Assembly: GCA_014843695.1 (NCBI GenBank)
Contig: CM026398.1
Location: 48,077,579-48,141,578, forward strand
From: Archivesica marissinica
Taxonomy: Eukaryota > Mollusca > Bivalvia > Venerida > Vesicomyidae
Length of the DNA: 64,000 nt
Direction: 5' to 3'
Below the pieces are notes generated by a model. It did not search any database. It worked only from the letters and a program-made list of their open reading frames with translations, and was not told the DNA's origin. A program made the position numbers and the translations under genes. This document shows positions 55,301 through 64,000 of this stretch, one piece after another. Position 1 is the first letter of the stretch, and each line of letters begins with the position of its first letter.

Positions 55301-58300
55301 TCCATCGCCAGATCAACGTGCTCCACATCGAGAACGAGAAATATAAATTGTGCATAGAGTCTCCTGATAAACAGGTACTCGCAAAAATATATCCGGGCTC
55401 ATTCTAGGGCTTACTATTTGGGAGAAGCCAGCAAGTGTGCGATTGCACCCGTAACCCGTTCCCTCATAGAAGCACCTCTTGACGCCATTACCAATACGAC
55501 ATACATTTACAATGTAGTAGCCAAACCAATGTTCATAAACCCGTTCCCTCGTAGAAGCACCTCCTGATGCCATTACCAATACGACATACATTTACAATGT
55601 AGTAGCCAAACCAATGTTCATAAACCCTTTCCCTCATAGAAGCACCTCCTGACACCATAACCAATATGACAAACATTTACAATGTAGTAGCCAAACCAAT
55701 GTTCATAAACCCTTTTCCTCATAGAAGCACCTCTTGACGCCATTACCAATACGACATACATTTACAATGTAGTAGACAAACCAATGTTCATAAACCCTTT
55801 CCCTCATAAAAGCACCTCTTGACACCATTACCAATGCGACATACATTGACAATGTAGTAGTCAAACCAATGTTCATAAACCCTTTCTCTCATAGAAGCAC
55901 CTCTTGACGCCATTACCAATATGACATACATTTACAATGTAGTAGCCAAACCAATGTTCATAAACCCTTTCCCTCATAGAAGCACCTCTTGACGCCATTA
56001 CCAATACGACATACATTTACAATGTAGTAGCCAAACCAATGTTCGTAAACCCTTTCCCTCATAGAAGCACCTCTTGACGTCATTACCAATACGACATACA
56101 TTTACAATGTAGTAGCCAAACCAATGTTCATAAACCCTTTCCCTCATAGAAGCACCTCTTGACGCCATTACCAATACGACATACATTTACAATGTAGTAG
56201 CCAAACCAATGTTCATAAACCCTTTCCCTCATAGAAGCACCTCTTGACGCCATTACCAATACGACATACATTTACAATGTAGTAGCCAAACCAATGTTCA
56301 TAAACCCTTTCACTCATAGAAACACCTCTTGACGCCATTACCAATACGACATACATTTACAATGTAGTAGCCAAACCAATGTTCATAATAAAGGCCAGAA
56401 TCTCATGTAGTCCCAGTAAATATCTATGGAGGTGGGATAGATATGGCAACTACGTATCCACTGCATGATAGCTAAATGGCTGTCGTTTGTATGTAGATAT
56501 AATAGTATATTAACCTAAATCTCTATGTAGTCCCAGTAATATCTATGGAGGTGAGATAGATATGGCGACTACATATCCACTGCATGATAGCTAAATGGCT
56601 GTCGTTTGTATGTAGATATAATAATATATTAACCTAAATCTCTATGAAGTCCCAGTAATATCTATGGAGGTTGGATAGATATGGCGACTACATATCCACT
56701 GCATGATAGCTTAATGGCTGTCGTTTGTATGGAGATAAAATAGTATATTAACCTAAATCTCTATGAAGGAAAGGGTTAAATGGCTGTCGTTTGTATGGAG
56801 ATATAATAGTATATTAACCTAAATCTCTATGAAGGAAAGGGTTAAATGTCTGTCGTTTGTATGGAGATATAATAGTATACCTAAATCTCTATGAAGGAAA
56901 GGGTTAAATGTCTGTCGTTTGTATGGAGATATAATAGTATATTAACCTAAATCTTGATATAGTCCCTGTAATATCTATGGAGGTGGGATAGATATGACGA
57001 CTACTTATCCACTGCATGATAGCTAAATGTCTGTCGTTTGTATGGAGATATAATAGTATATTTACCTAAATCTCTATGAAGGAGAGGGTTAAATGGCTGT
57101 CGTTCGTATGGAGATATAATAGTATATTTACCTAAATCTCTATGAAGGAGAGGGTTAAATGGCTGTCGTTCGTATGGAGATATAATAGTATATTTACCTA
57201 AATCTCTATGAAGGAAAGGGTTAAATGGCTGTCGTTTGTATGGAGATATAATAGTATATTTACCTAAATCTCTATGAAGGAGAGGGTTAAATGGCTGTCG
57301 TTTGTATGGAGATATAATAGTATATTAACCTAAATCTCTATGAAGGAAAGGGTTAAATTGTGTTATTTAATAAATTTCAGCAAAATAGGGTTAAAAGTCA
57401 CAATTTGACAATTTTGAATAGAAAAAGTGCGTTTTAATGGGTCAGTGTATCTTACTGGACAATATTTTTTTAGGGAGAAGTGGGGTCCGTCCCCAGGGGT
57501 GAAGTCAGGTTCCTAGGGTGACTATTTCACCTCAATCGCCTTCTAGAATGAGCCCTTTATATCTGTTTGTCTCACTTTCCATGCACATAGTTGTAGTTGT
57601 GATGAGGAAATAGTTTGCATCACTGTAATTTGGACCATATGAAAATGACGAAACAAACAAAGGTATGCCGGAGATATATAAATGTGTAAGTTGTGTGAGC
57701 CCTGTTCACTACTGCGTGAAATCACATCTCTGATCTGTTTGCTCATTATTGAAGACCGTCTACAGAAACCAACCTTGGTTGTATTGAAGACCGTCTACAG
57801 AAACCAACCATGGTTGTATTGAAGACCGTCTACAGAAACCAACCTTGGTGACCAAAATACTTAAACTGGCAAGAATCCTTACCAAACTCTCTTGCCATTT
57901 TGTTGTTGCCATGGCAACCATTAACAAATGTAAAGCATTTCAACAGAAAGATACATCAGATATCAATATTATATATCCAGAATGTATCTCGGCTGAAGTT
58001 AGAGGGCAATTTGGAAGAAATTATTGTTTTACCAAAGTTGCTCAAATAGAGTTCCAAAAGGAACAACAATAATTTAGCAGACATATCACAATAACTACCA
58101 TGAAGTGGATCATCGCAGAATGTAGACTAATTAATTAGATGCTATATGATACTCGATCTGTAAAATTACAAAATCTGCTTTTGCAATCGTGTGATTGGCT
58201 CTCTTGCTTAGTTGCCTCAGGTGAGTGATCCTGGGCCACACTGCTGTCTTGTTGAAATTCAACGGGCTCTGAGGTTATAAAATTTGGCTGGGGATGTTGA

Positions 58301-58921
58301 ACTCAAAACCCAACTCCAGAGTGATATGATTGGTTAACTCTGAGAATTTTATCAGGCTGCAACCAATCAGAAAGCTTAGCACAAGTTGTATTTTTAAAAC
58401 ACATTAAATTATGATAACCTCCAAGCTTGGGACGAATCAGATGGATCTGTAGTCCAGTGGTAACACATTGGACTGGTAATCCATGGATCGCAGGTTCGAT
58501 CACCCGTCTGGCCCTAATAAAATTAACAGTCTTTCAGATAGGACTTTAAACAGAGGTCTCGTGTCGGTGCTTTACACCGTGCACGTAAAAGAACCAGAGG
58601 AGACTCTGGAATGGGTCTCTATATATATCATTGCACTATCCTCCAAAAATCTAAAATTACTAATCTCTTCAGGACGCGTCGCTCATATGGGCAACCGGTA
58701 GCGACGATAAATAAACGTAAAACACCCACAGAGCTTGTGTAAAAATGAAGAGATTTTGATTCTGTATTTTGCAGGAGTCAGTGATGTCAGATTTACAGAT
58801 ACACATTCGTCAGTTAGAGAATGAGAAGTTTGCCAGTGAAGGAGAAATAACAGAATTGCGTAATAAAATCGAAGATTTGAGCAAAGAGTTAAATAAGAAA
58901 TCGCCTGATGCTGCTGAAACT
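52067..58921 (+). CDS. OPTN: Optineurin/NEMO-family gene, N-terminal exons
   Basis: Exons 52,067-52,309 (ATG at 52,069), 55,190-55,374 and 58,775-58,921 join in phase. The gene continues past the window. Residues 1-60 are low complexity (Ser and Gln rich). Then TLEQAMGKVQDLANENSTLR continues across the junction into a NEMO-type helix (LKENNGNMKRQFQMLLHWKE, then VLHIENEKYK) and a further coiled coil (DLQIHIRQLENEKFASEGEI). Motif order and spacing match the optineurin N-terminus (EELL..M..L..EN..LKE..K.NN.AMK..FE.L..W) better than NEMO. In vertebrates these are ubiquitin-binding adaptors of NF-kB/TBK1 signalling and selective autophagy. The TBK1-binding, LIR and ubiquitin-binding parts are not visible here, so OPTN versus IKBKG is undecided. 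The acceptor just before the ATG implies an upstream 5'-UTR exon not located. Confidence 0.78.
52369..52608. mobile_element. hAT-like MITE
   Basis: Ends CAGGGTTCC and GGAACCCTG; interior CTGTCGCCAATTG / CAATTGGCGACCG inverted as well. 240 bp, no ORF; flanking 8-mers do not match, so old. Confidence 0.65.
52662..52818. mobile_element. hAT-like MITE, second
   Basis: Ends CAGGGTTTTCA and TGAAAACCCTG, 157 bp, no ORF, TSD not evident. Confidence 0.6.
52929..55187 (+). repeat. 14-bp minisatellite, about 160 units
   Basis: Units TGTTTACCAGTATT, TGTTTACCATTATC/T and TGTTTACCATTGTC. Because 14 is not a multiple of 3 and no stop arises, all three plus frames stay open for about 750-820 codons, cycling through FTIVCLPLSVYHYL-like 14-mers. 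The last unit supplies the acceptor of the next exon. Confidence 0.94.
55190..55374 (+). CDS. OPTN: Optineurin-like exon, NEMO-type helix
   Basis: Acceptor TTTACCAG lies inside the last unit of the 14-bp array. Phase 1 in; 61 further codons; donor ACAG|GTACTC. Encodes the diagnostic ENNGNMKRQF...LLHWKEKV segment. Confidence 0.82.
55460..56390 (+). repeat. 85-bp minisatellite, about 11 units
   Basis: Unit: CCATTACCAATACGACATAC, ATTTACAATGTAGTAGCCAA, ACCAATGTTCATAAACCCTT, TCCCTCATAGAAGCACCTCT, TGACG. Few substitutions between units. Confidence 0.93.
56395..57355 (+). repeat. Nested 66-bp and about 120-bp tandem array
   Basis: Short unit: AAATGGCTGTCGTTTGTATG, GAGATATAATAGTATATTAA, CCTAAATCTCTATGAAGGAA, AGGGTT. 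Longer units replace the GAAGGAAAGGGTT part with GTAGTCCCAGTAATATCTAT and GCGACTACATATCCACTGCA. Long units come first, short units later, with one long unit re-appearing near 56,960. Confidence 0.9.
57360..58436. other. Optineurin-like intron, no further gene seen
   Basis: Contains a three-unit 35-bp repeat at 57,747-57,840 (GAAGACCGTCTACAGAAACC, AACC(T/A)TGGTTGTATT). A 75-codon frame after it lacks family features. Confidence 0.6.
58437..58730 (+). mobile_element. SINE-1 copy, full length
   Basis: Head GATCTGTAGTCCAGTGGTAA, TTGGACTGGTAATCCATGG, box B GCAGGTTCGATCACC, body CGTGTCGGTGCTTTACACCG and tail GGGCAACCGGTAGCGACGAT; lies 45 bp before exon 58,775. Confidence 0.85.
58775..58921 (+). 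CDS. OPTN: Optineurin-like exon, coiled coil
   Basis: Acceptor TATTTTGCAG, 49 whole codons, donor ACT|GTAAGC. Heptad-like ITELRNKIEDLSKEL. Confidence 0.78.
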
Positions 58922-59034
58922 GTAAGCAATATTTATTCATCTACAATGTGTGAGGAAGATACAAACCAAACCATAGTCCTCATAATCAATAGTGTTTAAT
59001 AAGAAAGTTTGGGACATGTGTAATATGTAGACCA

Positions 59035-62000
59035 TGTGATTACGAGTGAGTAGACCGTGTGTTTACCGGTAGTGCGTAGACCGTATGATGACTGGTATTG
59101 TGTAGACCGTGTGTTTACTGGTAGTGCATAGACCGTGTGATTACTGGTGGTGCGTAGACCGTGTGTTTACTGGTAGTGAGTAGACCGTGTGATTACTGGT
59201 AGTGCGTAGACCGTGTGTTTACTGGTAGTGAGTAGACCGTGTGTTTACTGGTAGTGAGTAGACCGTGTGTTTACTGGTAGTGAGTAGACCGTGTGTTTAC
59301 TGGTAGTGAGTAGACCGTGTGTTTACTGGTAGTGAGTAGACCGTGTGTTTACTTGTAGTGAGTAGACCGTGTGTTTACTGGTAGTGAGTAGACCGTGTGT
59401 TTACTGGTAGTGAGTAGACCGTGTGTTTACTAGTAGTGAGTAGACCGTGTGTTTACTGGTAGTGAGTAGATCATGTGTTTACTGGTAGTGCGTAGACCGT
59501 GCGTTTACTGGTAGTGAGTAGACCGTGTGTTTACTGGTAGTGCATAGACCGTGTGTTTACTGGTAGTGAGTAGACCGTGTGATTACTGGTAGTGCGTAGA
59601 CCGTGTGTTTACTGGTAGTGAGTAGATCGTGTGTTTACTTGTAGTGAGTAGACCATGTGTTTACCGGTAGTGAGTAGACCGTGTGTTTACTGGTAGTGCG
59701 TAGACCGTGTGTTTACTGGTAGTGAGTAGATCATGTGTTTACTAGTAGTGAGTAGATCATGTGTTTACTGGTAGTGAGTAGACCGTGTGTTTACTTGTAG
59801 TGAGTAGACCGTGTGTTTACTGGTAGTGAGTAGACCGTGTGTTTACTGGTAGTGAGTAGACCGTGTGTTTACTGGTAGTGAGTAGACCGTGTGTTTACTG
59901 GTAGTGAGTAGACCGTGTGTTTACTGGTAGTGAGTAGACCGTGTGTTTACTGGTAGTGAGTAGACCGTGTGTTTACTGGTAGTGAGTAGACCGTGTGTTT
60001 ACTGGTAGTGAGTAGACCGTGTGTTTACTGGTAGTGAGTAGACCGTGTGTTTACTGGTAGTGAGTAGACCGTGTGTTTACTGGTAGTGAGTAGACCGTGT
60101 GTTTACTGGTAGTGAGTAGACCGTGTGTTTACTGGTAGTGAGTAGACCGTGTGTTTACTGGTAGTGAGTAGACCGTGTGTTTACTGGTAGTGAGTAGACC
60201 GTGTGTTTACTGGTAGTGAGTAGACCGTGTGTTTTACTGGTAGTGAGTAGACCGTGTGTTTACTTGTAGTGAGTAGACCGTGTGTTTACTGTAGTGAGTA
60301 GACCGTGTGTTTACTGGTAGTGAGTAGACCGTGTGTTTACTGGTAGTGAGTAGACCGTGTGTTTACTGGTAGTGAGTAGACCGTGTGTTTACTGGTAGTG
60401 AGTAGACCGTGTTTATGTTGTGAGTAGACCGTGTGTTTACTGGTAGTGCGTAGACCGTGTGTTTACTGTAGTGAGTAGACCATGTGTTTACTGGTAGTGA
60501 GTAGACCGTGTGTTTACTGGTAGTGAGTAGACCGTGTGTTTACTGGTAGTGAGTAGACCGTGTGTTTACTGGTAGTGAGTAGACCGTGTGTTTACTGGTA
60601 GTGAGTAGACCGTGTGTTTACTGGTAGTGAGTAGACCATGTGTTTACTGGTAGTGAGTAGACCGTGTGTTTACTTGTAGTGAGTAGACCGTATGTTTACT
60701 GGTAGTGAGTAGACCGTGTGTTTTCTTGTAGTGCGTAGACCGTGTGTTTACTGGTAGTGAGTAGACCGTGTGATTACTGGTTGTGAGTAGACCGTGTGTT
60801 TACTGGTAGTGCGTAGACCGTGTGTTTACTTGTAGTGAGTAGACCATGTGTCTACTGGTAGTGAGTAGACCGTGTGATTACTGGTTGTGAGTAGACCGTG
60901 TGTTTACTGGTAGTGCGTAGACCGTGTGTTTACTTGTAGTGAGTAGACCATGTGTTTACCGGTAGTGAGTAGACCGTGTGTTTACTGGTAGTGCGTAGAC
61001 CGTGTGTTTACTTGTAGTGTGTAGACCGTGTGTTTACTGGTAGTGAGTAGACCGTGTGTTTACTTGTAGTGAGTAGACCGTGTGTTTACTAGTAGTGAGT
61101 AGACCGTGTGTTTACTGGTAGTGAGTAGACCGTGTGTTTACTGGTAGTGAGTAGACCGTGTGTTTACTGGTAGTGAGTAGACCGTGTGTTTACTGGTAGT
61201 GAGTAGACCGTGTGTTTACTGGTAGTGAGTAGACCGTGTGTTTACTGGTAGTGAGTAGACCGTGTGTTTACTGGTAGTGAGTAGACCGTGTGTTTACTGG
61301 TAGTGAGTAGACCGTGTGTTTACTTGTAGTGAGTAGACCGTGTGTTTACTGGTAGTGAGTAGACCGTGTGTTTTCTTGTAGTGAGTAGACCGTGTGTTTA
61401 CTGGTAGTGAGTAGACCGTGTGATTACTGGTTGTGAGTAGACCGTGTGTTTACTGGTAGTGCGTAGACCGTGTGTTTACTTGTAGTGAGTAGACCATGTG
61501 TCTACTGGTAGTGAGTAGACCGTGTGATTACTGGTTGTGAGTAGAACGTGTGTTTACTGGTAGTGAGTAGACCATGTGTTTACCGGTAGTGAGTAGACCG
61601 TGTGTTTACTGGTAGTGCGTAGACCGTGTGTTTACTTGTAGTGAGTAGACCGTGTGTTTACTGGTAGTGAGTAGACCGTGTGTTTACTTGTTGTGAGTAG
61701 ATCGTGTGTTTACTGGTAGTGGTATAGACCGTGTGTTTACTGTAGTGTGTAGACCGTGGTTTACTGGTAGTGGTATACCGTGTGTTTACTTGTAGTGAGT
61801 AGACCGTGTGTTTACTAGTAGTGAGTAGACCGTGTGTTTACTGGTAGTGAGTAGACCGTGTGTTTACTAGTAGTGAGTAGACCGTGTGTTTACTGGTAGT
61901 GAGTAGACCGTGTGTTTACTGGTAGTGAGTAGACCGTGTGTTTACTTGTAGTGAGTAGACCATGTGTTTACCGGTAGTGAGTAGACCGTGTGTTTACTGG

Positions 62001-64000
62001 TAGTGAGTAGACCGTGTGTTTTCTTGTAGTGTGTAGATCGTGTGTTTACTGGTAGTGAGTATATCGTGTGTTTACTGGTAGTGAGTAGACCGTGTGTTTT
62101 CTTGTAGTGCGTAGACCGTGTGTTTACTGGTAGTGAGTAGACCGTGTGTGTGTTACTTGTTGTGAGTAGACCGTGTTTTACTGGTAGGTGAGTAACCGTG
62201 GTGTTTACGTAGTGAGTAGACCGTGGTTTACTTGTAGTGAGGTAGACGTTTGTTTGTTTACTGGTAGTGTGTAGATCGTGTGTTTACTGGTAGTGAGTAG
62301 ACCGTGTGTTTACTTGTAGTGAGTAGACCGTGTGTTTACTTGTAGTGAGTAGACCGTGTGTTTACTGGTAGTGAGTAGACTGTGTGTTTACTTGTAGTGA
62401 GTAGATCATGTGTTTACTGGTAGTGAGTAGACCGTGTGTTTACTGGTAGTGAGTAGATCGTGTGTTTACTGGTAGTGAGTAGATCGTGTGTTTACTGGTA
62501 GTGAGTAGACCGTGTGTTTACTTGTAGTGAGTAGATCGTGTGTTTACTGGTAGTGAGTAGACCGTGTGTTTACTTGTAGTGAGTAGACCGTGTGTTTACT
62601 GGTAGTGAGTAGACCGTGTGTTTTCTTGTAGTGAGTAGACCGTGTGTTTACTGGTAGTGAGTAGACCGTGTGTTTTCTTGTAGTGCGTAGACCATGTGTT
62701 TACTGGTAGTGAGTAGACCGTGTGTTTTCTTGTAGTGCGTAGACCNNNNNNNNNNNNNNNNNNNNNNNNNNNNNNNNNNNNNNNNNNNNNNNNNNNNNNN
62801 NNNNNNNNNNNNNNNNNNNNNNNNNNNNNNNNNNNNNNNNNNNNNNNNNNNNNNNNNNNNNNNNNNNNNNNNNNNNNNNNNNNNNNNNNNNNNNNNNNNN
62901 NNNNNNNNNNNNNNNNNNNNNNNNNNNNNNNNNNNNNNNNNNNNNNNNNNNNNNNNNNNNNNNNNNNNNNNNNNNNNNNNNNNNNNNNNNNNNNNNNNNN
63001 NNNNNNNNNNNNNNNNNNNNNNNNNNNNNNNNNNNNNNNNNNNNNNNNNNNNNNNNNNNNNNNNNNNNNNNNNNNNNNNNNNNNNNNNNNNNNNNNNNNN
63101 NNNNNNNNNNNNNNNNNNNNNNNNNNNNNNNNNNNNNNNNNNNNNNNNNNNNNNNNNNNNNNNNNNNNNNNNNNNNNNNNNNNNNNNNNNNNNNNNNNNN
63201 NNNNNNNNNNNNNNNNNNNNNNNNNNNNNNNNNNNNNNNNNNNNNNNNNNNNNNNNNNNNNNNNNNNNNNNNNNNNNNNNNNNNNNNNNNNNNNNNNNNN
63301 NNNNNNNNNNNNNNNNNNNNNNNNNNNNNNNNNNNNNNNNNNNNNNNNNNNNNNNNNNNNNNNNNNNNNNNNNNNNNNNNNNNNNNNNNNNNNNNNNNNN
63401 NNNNNNNNNNNNNNNNNNNNNNNNNNNNNNNNNNNNNNNNNNNNNNNNNNNNNNNNNNNNNNNNNNNNNNNNNNNNNNNNNNNNNNNNNNNNNNNNNNNN
63501 NNNNNNNNNNNNNNNNNNNNNNNNNNNNNNNNNNNNNNNNNNNNNNNNNNNNNNNNNNNNNNNNNNNNNNNNNNNNNNNNNNNNNNNNNNNNNNNNNNNN
63601 NNNNNNNNNNNNNNNNNNNNNNNNNNNNNNNNNNNNNNNNNNNNNNNNNNNNNNNNNNNNNNNNNNNNNNNNNNNNNNNNNNNNNNNNNNNNNNNNNNNN
63701 NNNNNNNNNNNNNNNNNNNNNNNNNNNNNNNNNNNNNNNNNNNNNTAGTGAGTAGACCGTGTGTTTACTGGTAGTGAGTAGATCATGTGTTTACTGGTAG
63801 TGAGTAGACCGTGTGTTTACTTGTAGTGAGTAGACCGTGTGTTTACTGGTAGTGAGTAGACCGTGTGTTTACTGGTAGTGAGTAGACCGTGTGTTTACTG
63901 GTAGTGAGTAGACCGTGTGTTTACTGGTAGTGAGTAGACCGTGTGTTTACTGGTAGTGAGTAGACCGTGTGTTTACTGGTAGTGAGTAGACCGTGTGTTT
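59035..64000 (+). repeat. 26-bp minisatellite, at least 4 kb
   Basis: Unit GTAGTGAGTAGACCGTGTGT plus TTACTG; variants TTACTTG, GTGCGTAG, TTTTCTTG and GATTACTGG. Runs off the window and is interrupted by an N gap. Most units contain GTGAGT. Some stretches (about 59,820-60,230 and 61,090-61,320) are near-identical unit to unit, suggesting recent local expansion. Confidence 0.95.
62746..63745. other. Assembly gap (1000 N)
   Basis: Exactly 1000 N inside the 26-bp array. Confidence 0.95.

Noticed and set aside
52925..55407. Three overlapping plus-strand open frames of 757-819 codons
   Set aside because: They are translations of the 14-bp array in all three frames. Only the stretch from 55,190 to 55,374 belongs to a gene.
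57845..58072. 75-codon plus-strand frame in the optineurin-like intron
   Set aside because: No family features or splice support; lies in intron sequence between confirmed exons.

Overview
The window is eukaryotic. It has spliced genes with GT-AG introns, several tRNA-derived SINE families, non-LTR retrotransposon pieces, DNA transposons with terminal inverted repeats (TIRs), and very large tandem-repeat arrays. AT richness, repeat style and gene content suggest a marine lophotrochozoan, most likely a bivalve or other mollusc. That is inference; no species marker is present. Three 1000-base N gaps each lie inside or against a tandem array.

Layout. 1-8,340: the C-terminal half of an ANKRD16 orthologue (+ strand, six exons). 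Its introns hold minisatellites and a Mutator-like non-autonomous element with a 9-bp target-site duplication (TSD). 8,340-19,680: mostly tandem arrays (35-bp, 38-bp and 37-bp units) and SINEs. 19,684-35,063 and 36,549-45,539: two copies of one segmental duplication, separated by a 25-bp-unit array. Each copy starts with a 20-bp AT-rich array and ends with a 24-bp G-rich array. Each carries a small secreted, cationic, six-cysteine peptide ORF (- strand). 45,540-52,000: a graveyard of SINEs, LINE fragments and MITEs. 52,067 to beyond the window: the first coding exons of an optineurin/NEMO-family gene (+ strand), whose three introns are each dominated by a minisatellite.

The most striking system is a 7.9-kb DNA transposon at 25,179-33,089 with about 65-bp imperfect TIRs. 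It holds two tail-to-tail genes: a THAP zinc-finger plus DDE transposase (+ strand) and a SAP-SWIM-YqaJ exonuclease-like protein (- strand). This is the architecture of the PIF/Harbinger-related ISL2EU group. Both genes carry frameshifts and a CR1-like LINE has landed inside. Copy B of the duplication supplies the matching site without the element. Comparing the two copies also exposes an hAT-like MITE (5-bp TSD), a SINE insertion (11-bp TSD), a retroelement 3' end and a new 78-bp array, all arising after the duplication.

A recurring theme is tandem arrays that contain splice-site-like sequence next to real exons. The ANKRD16 exon-3 donor is copied about nine times, the exon-5 donor is copied several times, and the array before exon 2 of the optineurin-like gene carries acceptor-like units. 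I could not run alignments, so identities and unit counts are read by eye.
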